Shown one piece after another: positions 1-10,631 of a DNA stretch of 64,000 nt (positions are counted from its first letter, which is position 1; each line of letters opens with the position of its first letter). The position numbers were made by a program, and so were the translations under genes. Source of the stretch: Phoronis australis (taxonomy: Eukaryota; Phoronida; Phoronidae); contig NMRA01000011.1 in assembly GCA_002633005.1 (NCBI GenBank), positions 311,970-375,969 of the forward strand, in the 5' to 3' direction. A model generated the notes under the pieces. It worked only from the letters and a program-made list of their open reading frames with translations, did no database searches and was not told where the DNA came from.

Positions 1-706
1 CCAGTACTGCATTACATAAAAGAATGCCTCCGTTGGGTATATACCGGCAAGACCAAGACGCGGAGCCATTTTAGATGCTATGTCTCATTGAACCGTGAAT
101 ATTTAAATTTGTAGGAAGCGCCACCTTGTGACTTGCTGTAGAACTGTGTGTACAAGTATAATCAGGAAAAGAAACAATTTGTAAAGAAATAGCGGTTTTA
201 AAGAAAACACCACAACTGATACACTTACAAACAAGTTTAAATGTACAGAAAACCCTAGTAATTCCAAATACTATGCAATCTTTATTTGATAGTGAAATGA
301 AAAAATAATAAAAACTGTGACTTGATGATATATTACCATACTCATTTACATAAAAATAGTTTCGCGAAACGAGACTTTCGCTAGATTGTAATGCTAACTG
401 CTTCTCGGGTGGTTTCCGGCACACCGGAAGATCCGGAGTTGTTCAGTGCTTCATGTGTATATTCACAACTTAATGAGACATAACATCTTTAATTTTAGCA
501 GTGAAGCCCCAGTACATACCGTGGAGTGCGGCACGTGATTTATTAAGCGTTCCGAGCGATTGGCCAACTTCTGAGACACTTGCTGCAATCTCCAGTTTGT
601 TGAAGACTGGAGGTGTGTAAATCCTGGAAACTAGCTAGTGGCAATCCCAAACAAAGTGTGGTGTCTGGGGCCTCAAGAGTCGTGATTCTGAGTTGGTTTT
701 ACTCAC
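1..706. other. intron or flank of the polycystin-1-like gene, no exon seen
   Basis: This stretch lies downstream of the last exon I can place in the minus-strand polycystin-1-like gene. That exon ends in a good donor, so the gene must continue past the left edge. The only long frame here (71-424, minus) has no recognisable protein features and no convincing splice sites, so I treat it as chance. Confidence 0.5.
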
Positions 707-1199
707 CTGAGTGTGGAAGAAGGCGAAAGGTTGCAGACTGATTAACGGCAACATAGTCTGGACCAACTATTGTGGTGTCATTGATACCGTCTGTCACCAT
801 CATTGTGGCATTTACTTCAGCTGACGAAGCAATTAGTTTCGTTTGAAGTTTCACACGAATGGTTTTATTGCCGACGTCTGCAAACGTGTGCCTAAATTTA
901 ACGCTTGTTGGACTAGTGACGATGGCTCTGACCATAGACTGTGTACCCGCAGCGGTTAGATTTGTCTGCGTGTAAACCTGGGAGCCCCCGAGCACTTTGA
1001 AGTCGGTCAGGGTGTCATCGGTTATATTTTGTACAGCGATGATGTGCTTGTCACTTTCATATCCTAGTATGTCTCCTTTCTTCAGCTTAAAATAGTGTGA
1101 CTGGTTTAAACGAAGAATTTGATAACCCGTGCAACAAACGTTCTCTGTGACTGAATGTTTCAATCTATAGCCCGTTGGCGCTTTGATGGAAGAGTATCG
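707..1199 (-). CDS. polycystin-1-like gene, exon coding PKD-like ectodomain
   Basis: This is the most 3' exon of the gene visible here. It codes about 164 residues of extracellular protein with many N-glycosylation sites (NQS, NIT, NLT, NKT, NAT, NDT). The stretch FRHTFADVGNKTIRVKL resembles the end of a PKD repeat. The donor is strong (CTCAG before GTGAGT) and leaves phase 1. The 5' boundary is uncertain because a contig join (n at 1227) lies just upstream; a start at 1199 after TTTCCGAG keeps the phase-0 frame of the previous exon. The gene continues beyond the left edge of the window. Confidence 0.6.
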
Positions 1200-1226
1200 C
1201 TCGGAAACAGATTCATTACACGTTGT

Positions 1227-1227
1227 N
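1227..1227. other. contig join (single n)
   Basis: An ambiguous base inside an otherwise clean sequence, just upstream of the 707-1199 exon. Similar single n positions elsewhere in the window are flanked by near-identical repeated sequence, so these are collapsed assembly gaps. Sequence from here to about 1700 may not be truly adjacent to the exon. Confidence 0.7.
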
Positions 1228-1796
1228 TAGTTCTGCTTGTCGCGTCGGCTGTTGGTATCATTATCTCGATTTATTACCCACAACGCGTGACTGGACAAAG
1301 CCTTTTCAAATTAGCCCGGTGGAGCGTGAGACCCCTGAGGTCCCAATCGAGTCCTCACGACAACTTCGCGTTATGTGGTCACATTAATAGGAAGATTAGT
1401 GACAGGCGATCGAGTTCGGACCGAGGAGACTAGTAGCATAGAGAGTGACGACCGGGATCAGTTGGCAGCCCACTGTTAAAGTAGAAAGGGCCCTACATAG
1501 CTGATCAACCTGGCTTTCGAAAATATAGACCCGACACTGATAGCGCGCGCTGGTAAGATAGTGTGCTTACTTTCGAAATCCTAGCGAAATCTGCTTTTAC
1601 ATTTGCGTGATCTCGTCAAGTACGCGCCTCTGTATGACTTGACGTTCTGTGCTACGACAGGAAACTTACACTTAATAAACGTAATTTCTTAACTGCTTCA
1701 TGTAATAAAGTAATAGGCCTACCTATAGTTACATTATTATATTATTTTGGAAATGGTCATATTCCTTCAAGGTCGTTATCTGAAAATGAGCATTAC

Positions 1797-1963
1797 CTTA
1801 AAAGTGACAGTCCCGGTGCCGATTGCCATGTATTCGAATTCTGTGACGTAGGAGTCTTGATGCACCTCCGCTGACGGAATTACTCGGTTAAAGTCTGATG
1901 TTGAAACGTGTCGTGAAGGGTCGCCTTCGGGCGTGACAGGTCCCACGCCTTCAATCAGTGGAT
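1797..1963 (-). CDS. polycystin-1-like gene, exon completing a PKD-like domain
   Basis: An exon of 167 nt with acceptor CAACTCCTTTCAG and donor TTTTAAG before GTAATG. It enters in phase 1 and leaves in phase 0, matching both neighbours. The product ends FEYMAIGTGTVTFK, the aromatic-x-aromatic, then Gly-Thr-x-Val ending typical of PKD beta-sandwich repeats. With the preceding exon it makes one domain of roughly 115 residues. It is assigned to the gene by phase continuity and fold pattern; a transcript would be needed to confirm the join over the 4-kb intron. Confidence 0.65.
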
Positions 1964-3428
1964 CTGAAAGGAGTTGGAATAGAACAGACATCGATTTTTT
2001 TTAATAAAATGTGTATGTAACGCCGCACGTGATATTGAAACGGTTTTGGCAGAGACATCTGGGGCATGCTCGCCCGGTCGTAGCTAAGCGGTCATGCAGT
2101 GTTTCTGTTAAGAGAAGCGAAACACGTTGACAGAAAGCGTGATGTTACATTACTTTGGTCGTCTAGGAGATTCTGACCCTGACTACTTCTCTATGGGAAA
2201 TCTCATTAAGTCAAAAGTAGTGACTGGAAAATCACGAGTTAAACTCTTGTTTTAGAAAACACATGCTAATCTGTACTGTATGGTTCACGAACCCTGTGAC
2301 CTGAGCTCCAGATTTCAAAAAGTTGTTTTTGTGGGTATTACTGTTTTGAACACAAATTTCAGTGCAAGGGAATAGGCCACCGCCATATTGTCTGTGTTCA
2401 CTTTGGAGTGGTTGCTAGGGAGTGACGTACACACTTTCCGAGACGGACCCTATTTAACTAACGTTATGTTTATCTCAGACCGTATTCACACTCAACGACC
2501 CAAGATCTTTATAAACAACTTGATATGCGGAACAGTAGATCGGTAAAAGTGTAGTCTTAGCTACCATTTGGTGCCACAAGCTTTGATAAAACTGGCCCCT
2601 GGATTCTGTTGGCGAAATAATGATCTCGTCTAGTACTCTGGTTTGATTTGATTAGCGCTTCTTAAAAGTTTTATGTATAATGTATAACCTCGTTTTCTGA
2701 TACAGAATGCCATAATTGACTAGCATTGTGATTGACACAAGCTGAGAACCGTACAATCCAAATTGAAAGCAGTAGTATCTTCCTGTCAAACAAAAGTGAC
2801 ATTTTCGTAGAGTGAAATGCAAATTGGGTGATATTTGATGTCAATTAGCCGATCAATACCGATCAAATAGATTTTAAATACGTGTGCATTAACGTACAAG
2901 TTACCTTGCACTTGGCTGCTTTCTGACAACAAAATCTGACATTTCGGTGGTTGAGAAAGCTTTTAGGAAAAGGGATCATTCGAACACACTTCTGTCCCAG
3001 GCCTATATCCGACATGTTTTTTCAACGAAAATTTTGTTCAGGTGTTTCGCATATAGGCGCATACGCCAAACCTTGGCTAGTAGGCGCAGGTGGGTATCTC
3101 TTCCCCATGTGAATGGTTGAAACTGGGCATATTTTGCACGTACTTTTGTCCATAATTTCAAATTCAATGCACACATACTTCTTACCGTTTTATAGTTAAC
3201 GGAGTCACTTTTCATTCTCATAACGTTTAAAAAATTGTTTCCTGCTTTTACCCATGTATTTCACACAAAGGCGCGTGTGCCTAATTCCGGATTAAGGCAC
3301 AGCGGATAGATATAGTCTCATGGACCGTGCATATACAGTAATTCGGCGCATGCAATCACGACTAAATATCCATTTTTTCCTACTTCAATCCGTTTCAATT
3401 CTGGCTAAATCTCCACAAAAGCTGTTCA

Positions 3429-3563
3429 TTGGCTGCGCAGCACTTAAAAAGTGAGGGCTATATCCCCAGCCCCCCTTGTGGTGCACCGCCCATAGACCAT
3501 GGGCGGCGCAGCACTGAAAAAAGTGGGAGGCTATAGCCCCCAACTCCCTATGGTGCGGCGTCT
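3429..3563. repeat. two tandem copies of a GC-rich unit
   Basis: Two similar units of about 60 bp lie side by side (about 3429-3490 and 3503-3563). Both run from a CGCAGCACT start through a short A run, GGCTATA, a C-rich stretch and GGTGC. They are separated by CATAGACCATGGGCGG. No coding potential is evident. Confidence 0.6.
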
Positions 3564-3837
3564 AGTTTATTTTGAACACTGTAACTGTTCTAGCTTTTAC
3601 GGCAGTAGTGTTGTTCTGTTAACGCTGGACTAAACTCCTACTGTTGACATTACTATCAGCTTTATTCTCACGCAATCTGATGCGGTAGATCAATGACACT
3701 ACTGGCTTTTTGCCAAATTGCAACGTGCACACGCATCTATAAATAGTTAATATTGCCTTATTATGCCTGATATTTGTAAAGCTAATAGTAAGATGTGACG
3801 GAACAATTTGATAACACCACTCTTCAGCCACAGTAAT

Positions 3838-4190
3838 CCAAGAAAAATATGAATAAAAACTACAACTTTTCTAAAATATAACGAGATGTTTCGACGGTAA
3901 AACACCCACCATTGTCAATCTCTATTCAGAGAATGGATGCCAGGATGGCTACAGGTACAGTACACAGAAAATTCCAAAAACGCACAAAAATGCCAGAACA
4001 GGATTGGCAAGCAAACATTGTGTGTGTGTGTTTTTTTGTTTTTTTTTTTTTAATTTTATGTCTGTAATTGTACATGTAGCCATCCTGGCATCCATTCTCT
4101 GAAGAAAGCTTGACAATGGTGGAAGTTTTTCCGCCGAAAGGTGTCGAAACATTTTAGAAAAGTTGTCTTTATTCAAACTTTACTTGTGTT
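3838..4190. repeat. foldback element (long inverted repeat)
   Basis: The left arm (about 3838-3960) and right arm (about 4067-4190) are reverse complements with few mismatches. Shared blocks include AGAGAATGGATGCCAGGATG and ACCATTGTCAA, plus ACAACTTTTCTAAAAT at the outer part. The loop of about 100 bp is T-rich and includes a GT run. The transcript would fold into a long hairpin. The right-arm wording (CTGAAGA then GAAA then GTCGAAAC) recalls the terminal repeats of Penelope-like elements, but that is only a resemblance. Identity of the element family is not established. Confidence 0.8.
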
Positions 4191-4326
4191 CGTCAGCACA
4201 AATTCAAGAAAACAACGCTTTGGTACTCACTGTCAATATTCATATTTTAACAAGTAAAAACGTCTAGTATATACATACGTACACACACACGCGCACGTGC
4301 ATACATATACGCATCTTAACGCGTAT

Positions 4327-4327
<1 letters not shown>

Positions 4328-4358
<31 letters not shown>
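4328..4358. repeat. (CA)n microsatellite
   Basis: About 15 uninterrupted CA units, flanked by imperfect TACA/TACG tracts from about 4270 to 4385. Confidence 0.95.
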
Positions 4359-4360
<2 letters not shown>

Positions 4361-4601
4361 ACGTACATACATGCATACATACATGGACACCTTATTCACG
4401 CAGTCGCCTTTTCAGTAATGAGCCTCTTTTCAGGTTTAAAAACAAAGCATTTGAGCCATAAATGTGAGCATGCGAAACAAAATTACGCTTTGCGTTGTGA
4501 TTAAGCGGAGAATGTATTGTTTTTAAAACCTAAAAAGGGGCTCATTTTCAAATGACGACTGAGTGAATAAAGTGTATGTACACCGTAGAGTGTGATAACT
4601 T

Positions 4602-5538
4602 AAGGAGAAGGCAACCTTTTGTCATGTCATTTTTAGTACAAAATATAGTTCGTTGATTATCCCAGACATATTTTTCAGTTAATAAAGGCTTCCCGTTATT
4701 TTATCAATTAGTTGTGAATTACTCCGGAAGTGACGTTGTGGGGGTAAGGATTTCTCGCCATTTTTTTTTCATATAGTATGACTGTGTGAGCTATCGAGTC
4801 AGTCATTGTTTTACCTCGATTGCGATAAGTTCGGTCGTCGTTTGCGTTTGTTTACGAGTCGGTCAATATGCCCCACGGTTGCTGCATACCGGGCTGGGCT
4901 CGTTATTTTCTCACGCGCACCTTAGGTATGCAATTGCATCGCTTTCCGAAAGATGGCACACTCCACTCGTTCGTGTGAAAAATGCAGCGTTACCCGTCCA
5001 TGCAACGTACAAAACAATGAAGAATTACCGAGCGAGTGGCAAGCATTTTCTACCGTCGCATTACAAAAGAGATGTGTAGGCGGAATTAATGAAGGTTCCT
5101 GCAAAACAACGCTGTTGCTTCCTCGCATTGCCACTTCACCACCCCTGAGAAGCCGAGAAGTGCATTTTTGAAGCGAGAAGCCTCCCGGGCTGTGGCCTCT
5201 ACAGTTACTGGAGGCCCTTCATCTTCTGTCACCCGTGCCTAAGAACGTACCCACAGAGCGTACAATTCCGAGAACTAGTAGTGATTCGTCCTGTGCTGGT
5301 GTTGTCTCCAGTCCAGAGCCTTTAAGCAGCCCTGCAGCGATGTTGCGTAATGGGAATGAAAACAGACCCATTTTGACAACGAGCGAGGAGGACAGTTCGT
5401 CGTCATTTCCGGAGTAGGGAACGACTAAATAATAAATTTACGGAAAGCCGTAATGGAATGAAACATGTGTCTGGGATAATCAACGAACCGTATTTTTACT
5501 AAAAATGACATGAAAAAATGTTGTCTCCTCCCTTTTAT
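4602..5538 (+). mobile_element. THAP-carrying DNA element with terminal inverted repeats
   Basis: The ends at about 4602-4668 and 5467-5538 are inverted copies of one another over some 65-70 bp, sharing TCATGTCATTTTTAGTA and GTTCGTTGATTATCCCAGAC. The interior carries a degraded THAP zinc-finger reading frame on the plus strand. Terminal inverted repeats with an internal THAP-type DNA-binding domain suggest a P-element-like transposon, since P transposases begin with a THAP domain. No transposase catalytic region fits in the 940 bp, so the copy is non-autonomous. I could not identify target-site duplications with confidence. The element sits in the large intron between polycystin exons 5927-6107 and 1797-1963. 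Confidence 0.75.
4868..5417 (+). pseudogene. THAP-domain protein relic inside the transposon
   Basis: Starting at ATG 4868 the frame reads MPHGCCIPGWARY and then HRFPKDGTLHS, the N-terminal pattern of THAP domains (C-x-x-C and the FPKD block). The second zinc cysteine position carries Trp. After a stop the match continues in another frame as VKNAALP and GKHFLPSHYKRDV, where the second zinc pair would be (HF kept, the preceding Cys replaced by Gly), and then in a third frame as NEGSCKTTLLLP, like the EGSVPTLL end of THAP domains. A Ser/Glu-rich tail ends SSSSFPE at 5417. At least two frameshifts, a stop in the tail and the lost zinc ligands make it inactive as read. Confidence 0.7.
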
Positions 5539-5926
5539 AGAACATATGATGCAGCTAAAAATGCTTCTCTCTGAACCCGAACTCCGTTAATGTTTAGATA
5601 TTTCCTTTACTACAAGTGCAAACTCAAAATGAGTGTCTGCTCGACCATGTTATAGTTTATGCGAGTGCGTTTCTAGTCCAACTTCTCACTTTATGGCATT
5701 CGGATTCGCGATAGAAACCCGAGTCGAGCATTCGAAGTCCTGCAAGACCATTTCTATTGTTTAAATAAGAAATGTGACCACTATCCAACCATTCAAGAGG
5801 ATTGATCAGACAGAACGCTTTCATCTGATATCTCCGTGTATGGTATGAGGTAGGACAAGTGGGCTATTTTTGGAATCAACTTCACCTGAAAATTTACTAA
5901 GTAACGTGATCTAACAGTAATATTAC

Positions 5927-6107
5927 CTGGTATTAGTATCGTCTGGCTTGCTTCATTTCCGAATTCGATGCTTGCGGACACAGATGTTCCAGTGTATACT
6001 GAAGCTGTGCATTCAACCTCCTCAAACGTCGCTGTCAAATTTGGACAGGATAGATCTACTCTGCCAACCGGAGACAGGACGGAAACGCCAGTCGTCGCGG
6101 CGATTTG
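5927..6107 (-). CDS. polycystin-1-like gene, exon starting a PKD-like domain
   Basis: An exon of 181 nt with acceptor GATTTGTTTGTAG and donor CCAG before GTAATA; it enters in phase 0 and leaves in phase 1, fitting both neighbours. The product contains VDLSCPN, a glycosylation site NLT, and TGTSVSASIEFG. The last is the strand pattern with Gly that precedes the DG turn in PKD repeats. It continues straight into the exon at 1797-1963. Membership is inferred from phase, strand and fold. Confidence 0.7.
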
Positions 6108-6246
6108 CTACAAACAAATCATTACAAATCATGTATGTGACCGTCTCAATTTTCTTGAATTTCGCTTTTCTTGGTTGAACAGACAACTAGCTCAACTGCA
6201 AGCAACTGGTCGTTTAAAGTGTGGTAATTAAAGGCTATTTTCCATA

Positions 6247-6660
6247 CAGATAACTTCGCTACAATCGAAGCTTCGAAGTTAACTCTGGTTAATCCCGTTC
6301 ACAATTTTAGTGCAGCAAAATTATCACAAGGCGGCGCTAATATGACCTTCACGTTTTGCAAATACGGACGTCATTCTGACACTTTCAGTAATTTTTTAAG
6401 GAAAGAATCCAGCTTATATTGCCAAAATAACAAATATTGGAGCAAAATATTAACAAATAGTAACTAGTTACTGTCCGCGAACGCAGTGACACCTGCCGAT
6501 AACTTCGGTGAAATCGAAGTTAAGTATTCTCATTATACCGAAGCGTCGACGCTTCGCTATTAAGTTCACCTCTTAAGTTTGGACTAGTGATGTTGACTTC
6601 GATAAAAGACGGAAGTTAAGTGGTCCCACTAACAGAAGCTTCGGTAATACCGAAATTGCA
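6247..6660. repeat. palindrome-rich TTCG/CGAA region
   Basis: The region has many short inverted copies of CTTCG and CGAAG, including an exact 18-bp palindrome CGAAGCGTCGACGCTTCG (6539-6556). There are also near-palindromes such as CTTCGGTAATACCGAA and GATAACTTCG...CGAAGTTAAC. It lies in the polycystin intron between exons 8181-8402 and 5927-6107. No coding frame is convincing. It may be a degraded small transposon or a cluster of protein-binding palindromes. Confidence 0.6.
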
Positions 6661-8180
6661 AAGGTGACATGAGCAAAACGTCACATAGGTTTGTGTGTAT
6701 AAGCCGATACAGACATGAAATTTACCCGTTTTTTTCTTGCAAATTTTGTCAATTTTTATCGTATCTGAAATCCAATGTTCTCTGGCAGACTACGCTCGAT
6801 TGCGTCTTCGCTTGTCAACTCGGCTCTCTTTCAGTTGACGTCGGAAGGGTCGTTTTTAATTAAGAGAAACGTGTCAGTGAGTCAATTGGCCGACAGGATC
6901 TCAATTCTGTAGACCAATGTGAACGCCTTGTGGATTGCGTAAGCATTTACTGTCCTTTCTTGATTTGACTGCTTGAGGGGCTCCACTTTCGCGTGAGATT
7001 TCGTCTTCAACCTCAGTACATTACTCGAGTAGAGTAGGGATTGATCTACACAGCAAATTGCATTCAGTTTAACCGAACACAGAAATTATCCGTTGGCTAG
7101 AGTAATGCAATAACAGCGCGTCAATGAAAAATTTTATACGCCGGAATGACACGGGTCATTCCTAAGATTTCTTCTTCTTCTTCAGCGTTCCCGGCCTTGT
7201 AGCTTAGACAGTCAGTCTGGTCTTTTGGGCGAAGTCTGCAGTTTGCCGCAATGATGCCGTTGGGCCCCACAGTTTTACCTCGAGTTCCATCGGACTGGGC
7301 CATGTTTGGCGCCTTAGGGAATCGAACGTAGGGCAGCTCTGCAGTAAATGCTGAAGTGTCCTAAGATAATTCCCGAAGGTACACGCTCAAATCGTTAGTT
7401 GGGGTACAAATGCTACGTATTATTAAAGAGAAACGAATCCTTTATATACAGGTAGTGGTATGAAATGGAGGCTCGGTGTTGGGGAAATCTGGGTTGTGTT
7501 CCCCAGAAAAAAATTTTGGCGAGAAAAGTGACATCGCCCAACACCACATGGTATCAGGCAAGTAAAATATAAGCAGTTCGGTACCTTACTCACGAGCAGA
7601 AGCAAAATGGATGCCACTGAAATGATGGGGCGGCGAGGCTTGAACGTTGAATTATGTGACTAAGGTGTAAGTAAACGTTATTTCCATTCTTAAGGCCAAG
7701 ACCTGTCGCAGCGAGTGTCCTGCGACTGTTTCACGTTTACTGAACGTATCACGCCCCCAATCGACGCGTAAACATGAAAGTAACGCCGTGAGCAGACTAG
7801 ACTGAACCATTAACAATAATACATGGACCACCAACTCTGTATATTCTCAAAGCACAAAGTTTGTGAGCTTGCGCACAAACCGCCACCACCGCGACGTTAC
7901 AATTCATTGGTGTTTTGTACGTTTTAATTCCGGCAAGTACATCGTCTGCTCAGGGAAGCTGAGCTATGCACTAGAAAGGAGTGGCTTCTCCTCTCGGAAT
8001 TCCATAAGAAAATATTGGACTTGCAAATAAGTTATCTATGATCTAAGCTACAACCAACATTCATCGTTTTGTAGCTAGTTTGGACTGTCTTTGCTATTAG
8101 AAAAGTTGTCAACTGAGAAAATAAACTAATTTGGAGTTTAGCAACAGTTATTTGCTTTCCGGCACAATACATCCCCTTAC

Positions 8181-8402
8181 ATTGAATGTTTTGTTGACGT
8201 CAGTTGCGTGAACATGAATAGCATAGACGCCCGGTATGGGAAATTGGAGAGTAAAATTCAATGACGTCAGCCATTCTCCTCGTCCTGTGCCGTCTCCTTT
8301 ATCCACTTGATACGTCATGCTGTCTGAGTTGGCAGATACTTGAAATAGATGCTCGGTCGAGGTCTTCAAATATCCTCTTGGGTAGGCATTTACTGTTAAG
8401 TT
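8181..8402 (-). CDS. polycystin-1-like gene, PKD domain exon
   Basis: An exon of 222 nt (74 codons), phase 0 at both ends, with acceptor TATTATTCATTTCAG and donor TTCAAT before GTAAGG. The product shows a PKD repeat: a KGDGTGRGEW turn (GDG as in WxFGDG), then NFTLQFPIPGVYAIHVHATD, which matches the Y-x-x-PG-x-Y-x-V pattern. PKD repeats form the extracellular stalk of polycystin-1 and related proteins. It directly follows the WSC exon with matching phase, an order (WSC then PKD) seen in polycystin-1. Confidence 0.8.
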
Positions 8403-10341
8403 CTGAAATGAATAATAGAACAAGCGAATCGCATTAATTTTCCCCCACAAACTTATTGCCAGTTTCTGTTCCTCAGTTTTTATTATATGGGCCCCGTTTT
8501 ATCAAAGGTCGTACGCCCGGTCGCAGATAAGACCGTCGTAAGCACATTATTGCGAACACGACGCCGCATTTATTTATTTAATAGAGTGAAACATTGCAAT
8601 TAACACTAAGATCAGATACTTTTTCTTGTCGAGACGCCTTCATGAGCCGCGTTAATTAACTGCGTGTAATTACAGCAAGTTACGACCGTCTCAGCTAAAG
8701 GAGATGACTGTATTTCGTTTTTGATTTGCGGACAGGCACGCGTATTATTTTGTGCACTGCCTGTTGGATCAAATCAACAGTTAAAAAACGGATGATGCGA
8801 TTTGGGATTGGCCGGCTGAGGCATTTCCCATCTACATGTACTCTTCAAGTTCTGTCGCTTTCTGTTAAGTATTGAAGTTGTGACGATTGTTGTCTTTGAT
8901 CATCGTCTCTCTGTTGTTGAAAATAGATGAACTGGAGTCCACACAAAACGAAGTACATAGCCTTGTGTCACGTTGATAATCGACTAGTTGAAATTGTTAC
9001 CATGTTTGAACGTTATTAATGTCATGTGCGTGAGTTTATATAATTAGCAAGCTGTGTAATTCTGTCATGTATAAAAAGGTGGTCAATTTATAGATCAGTT
9101 TGTTGGTATTTCTCTGATAAAATACCTACGATAATTCAGTTTGCTTGTCGCATACCAAGAAATAACGATTCATTATATTATTCAAACATGGCTATTCTCA
9201 TTTTTACAAAACGGCAAATTGATTGTCATGTCACGCGACCGTGGGACACTGCCGATATTGTAGTGCCGTTTCAGATAAATACGCGTAGTCTTCGTTTTGA
9301 TATTGTCATATTGATTTAAACACTAGTCTTTCCAACAATTTTAAGGGCGTGTCACCAGTCGGAACAGGTCGTCATTAGTCTCCCAATTAACAGAAAGGTA
9401 TTATGACAGGTAACACCCCCAATTGCATTCAGTTGCTCGATACATCCTGCCACTGCAAAAATGTAATAATACACTATTGGAGATGCAACCATGCACGACT
9501 GGTCGTGTCACCGTGTAAGACCTGTATACGACTTTTTACGTGAGACGTTTTGAACATGTCCATCAACCTAGCTACGACCACTTTTGGTTTGGCGATGACT
9601 CACTACCCCTACAGTCACGATTTTACATCGATATCGTAGCTTGGTCTTAAGGGCGCTGTGACCGAACTTAAGACCTTTGATATGGGGCTTCTTAAGACCG
9701 GGCGTGCAACCTTTGATAAAACAGGTATCTGATTCAGTACCAGTAATTGACGTAACACTAACACGAATTTTCAGAAGACTGCAATATTTATTTGAAGTTT
9801 TCCCATGGCGTGTTTTTTGTGACAAATGTAATTTAAAACGTGGCTCCGAGACAACGATTTAAACTTTAATTTGGTTAACATGTTTTATTTTAACGTAGTT
9901 CCCACTTGAATATATTCTTAAAAAGAAAAATTGAAATCTTCTGTACCTCGAAAGTTCAAAATCTATCTTTAATTTTGCATCATGTAATTTTTTACTGTTT
10001 GTTCTTTTGCGTTGCATTGATTATTTTATTAATTTATAACTTTTATGAAATTGAATTGATACGCACAGTAATAATTTCTAGTTATCTTGGATGTCTCTGG
10101 TTTCAGGGTCTTATACCATACACAGCCATCCAGAATCATTCATGCTATTATTTTGTGTTTTTTATTTTTGTGCATTTCTATTCTTAAGAAACGTTTTCTC
10201 TCTGTAGGGCTCGGGTATCGGGTGTTAAATCCAATATACGGATACTTATTACCAAAACTGTAAAGTAAACCTGAATGGTTCAACGAATTATCGCGCCCTC
10301 TAAATCTTTCACTTCCACAACAAACATTTATTTGCACACAC

Positions 10342-10631
10342 CTGCATGGATATCACCACTTTGTATACGCTGAGATGCGTGTGGCTACCACATTTCACCC
10401 CAGCCTTGCCGGAACACTGAACATCGCATGCACCGTCGCCATCTTTCGGCAATGTCAGAGTTTGGGAACAGAAGCAGAATCTGCCGGCGTATAGTCCTGC
10501 GTATTCGTATGAGAAACGTGAACATTCAGTCATGCAGTCTCCTGGAATTAGGTTTTGAAAGTCATAATTGCTTGGGTTGATCTTGAACTCGCGATCTTCT
10601 CTGTTCTCTCGATAGCATCCGAGAAGATACC
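10342..10631 (-). CDS. polycystin-1-like gene, WSC domain exon
   Basis: An exon of 290 nt with acceptor TACATTTCCAG and donor ATGCAG before GTGTGT; it enters in phase 1 and leaves in phase 0. It codes a complete WSC domain of about 90 residues: start GYLLGCY, centre GDCMTECSRFSYEYAGLY, the RFCFCS pair and end CDVQCSGKAGVKCGS, with eight cysteines for four disulfides. WSC domains are putative carbohydrate-binding modules found near the N terminus of polycystin-1. Here it is followed by a PKD repeat, which is the main reason for the polycystin-1-like assignment. A different WSC-PKD surface protein cannot be excluded because the C-terminal REJ, GPS, PLAT and channel parts lie outside the window. 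Confidence 0.88.

Noticed and set aside
1155-1433. A plus-strand frame overlapping the polycystin exon edge and the contig join.
   Set aside because: It crosses an n and lies antisense to a better supported exon; no domain.
4099-4160. A hammerhead ribozyme in the foldback right arm (CTGAAGA ... GAAA).
   Set aside because: The distance between CTGAAGA and the GGTGG/CCGCC helix is too long for the conserved core, and a cleavage-site helix is not evident.
7121-7303. A minus-strand frame with a run of Glu and the phrase GTRGKTVGPNGIIAANCRLR.
   Set aside because: The wording suggests translated repeat DNA, but I could not tie it to a named element and there is no splice support, so it was not annotated.
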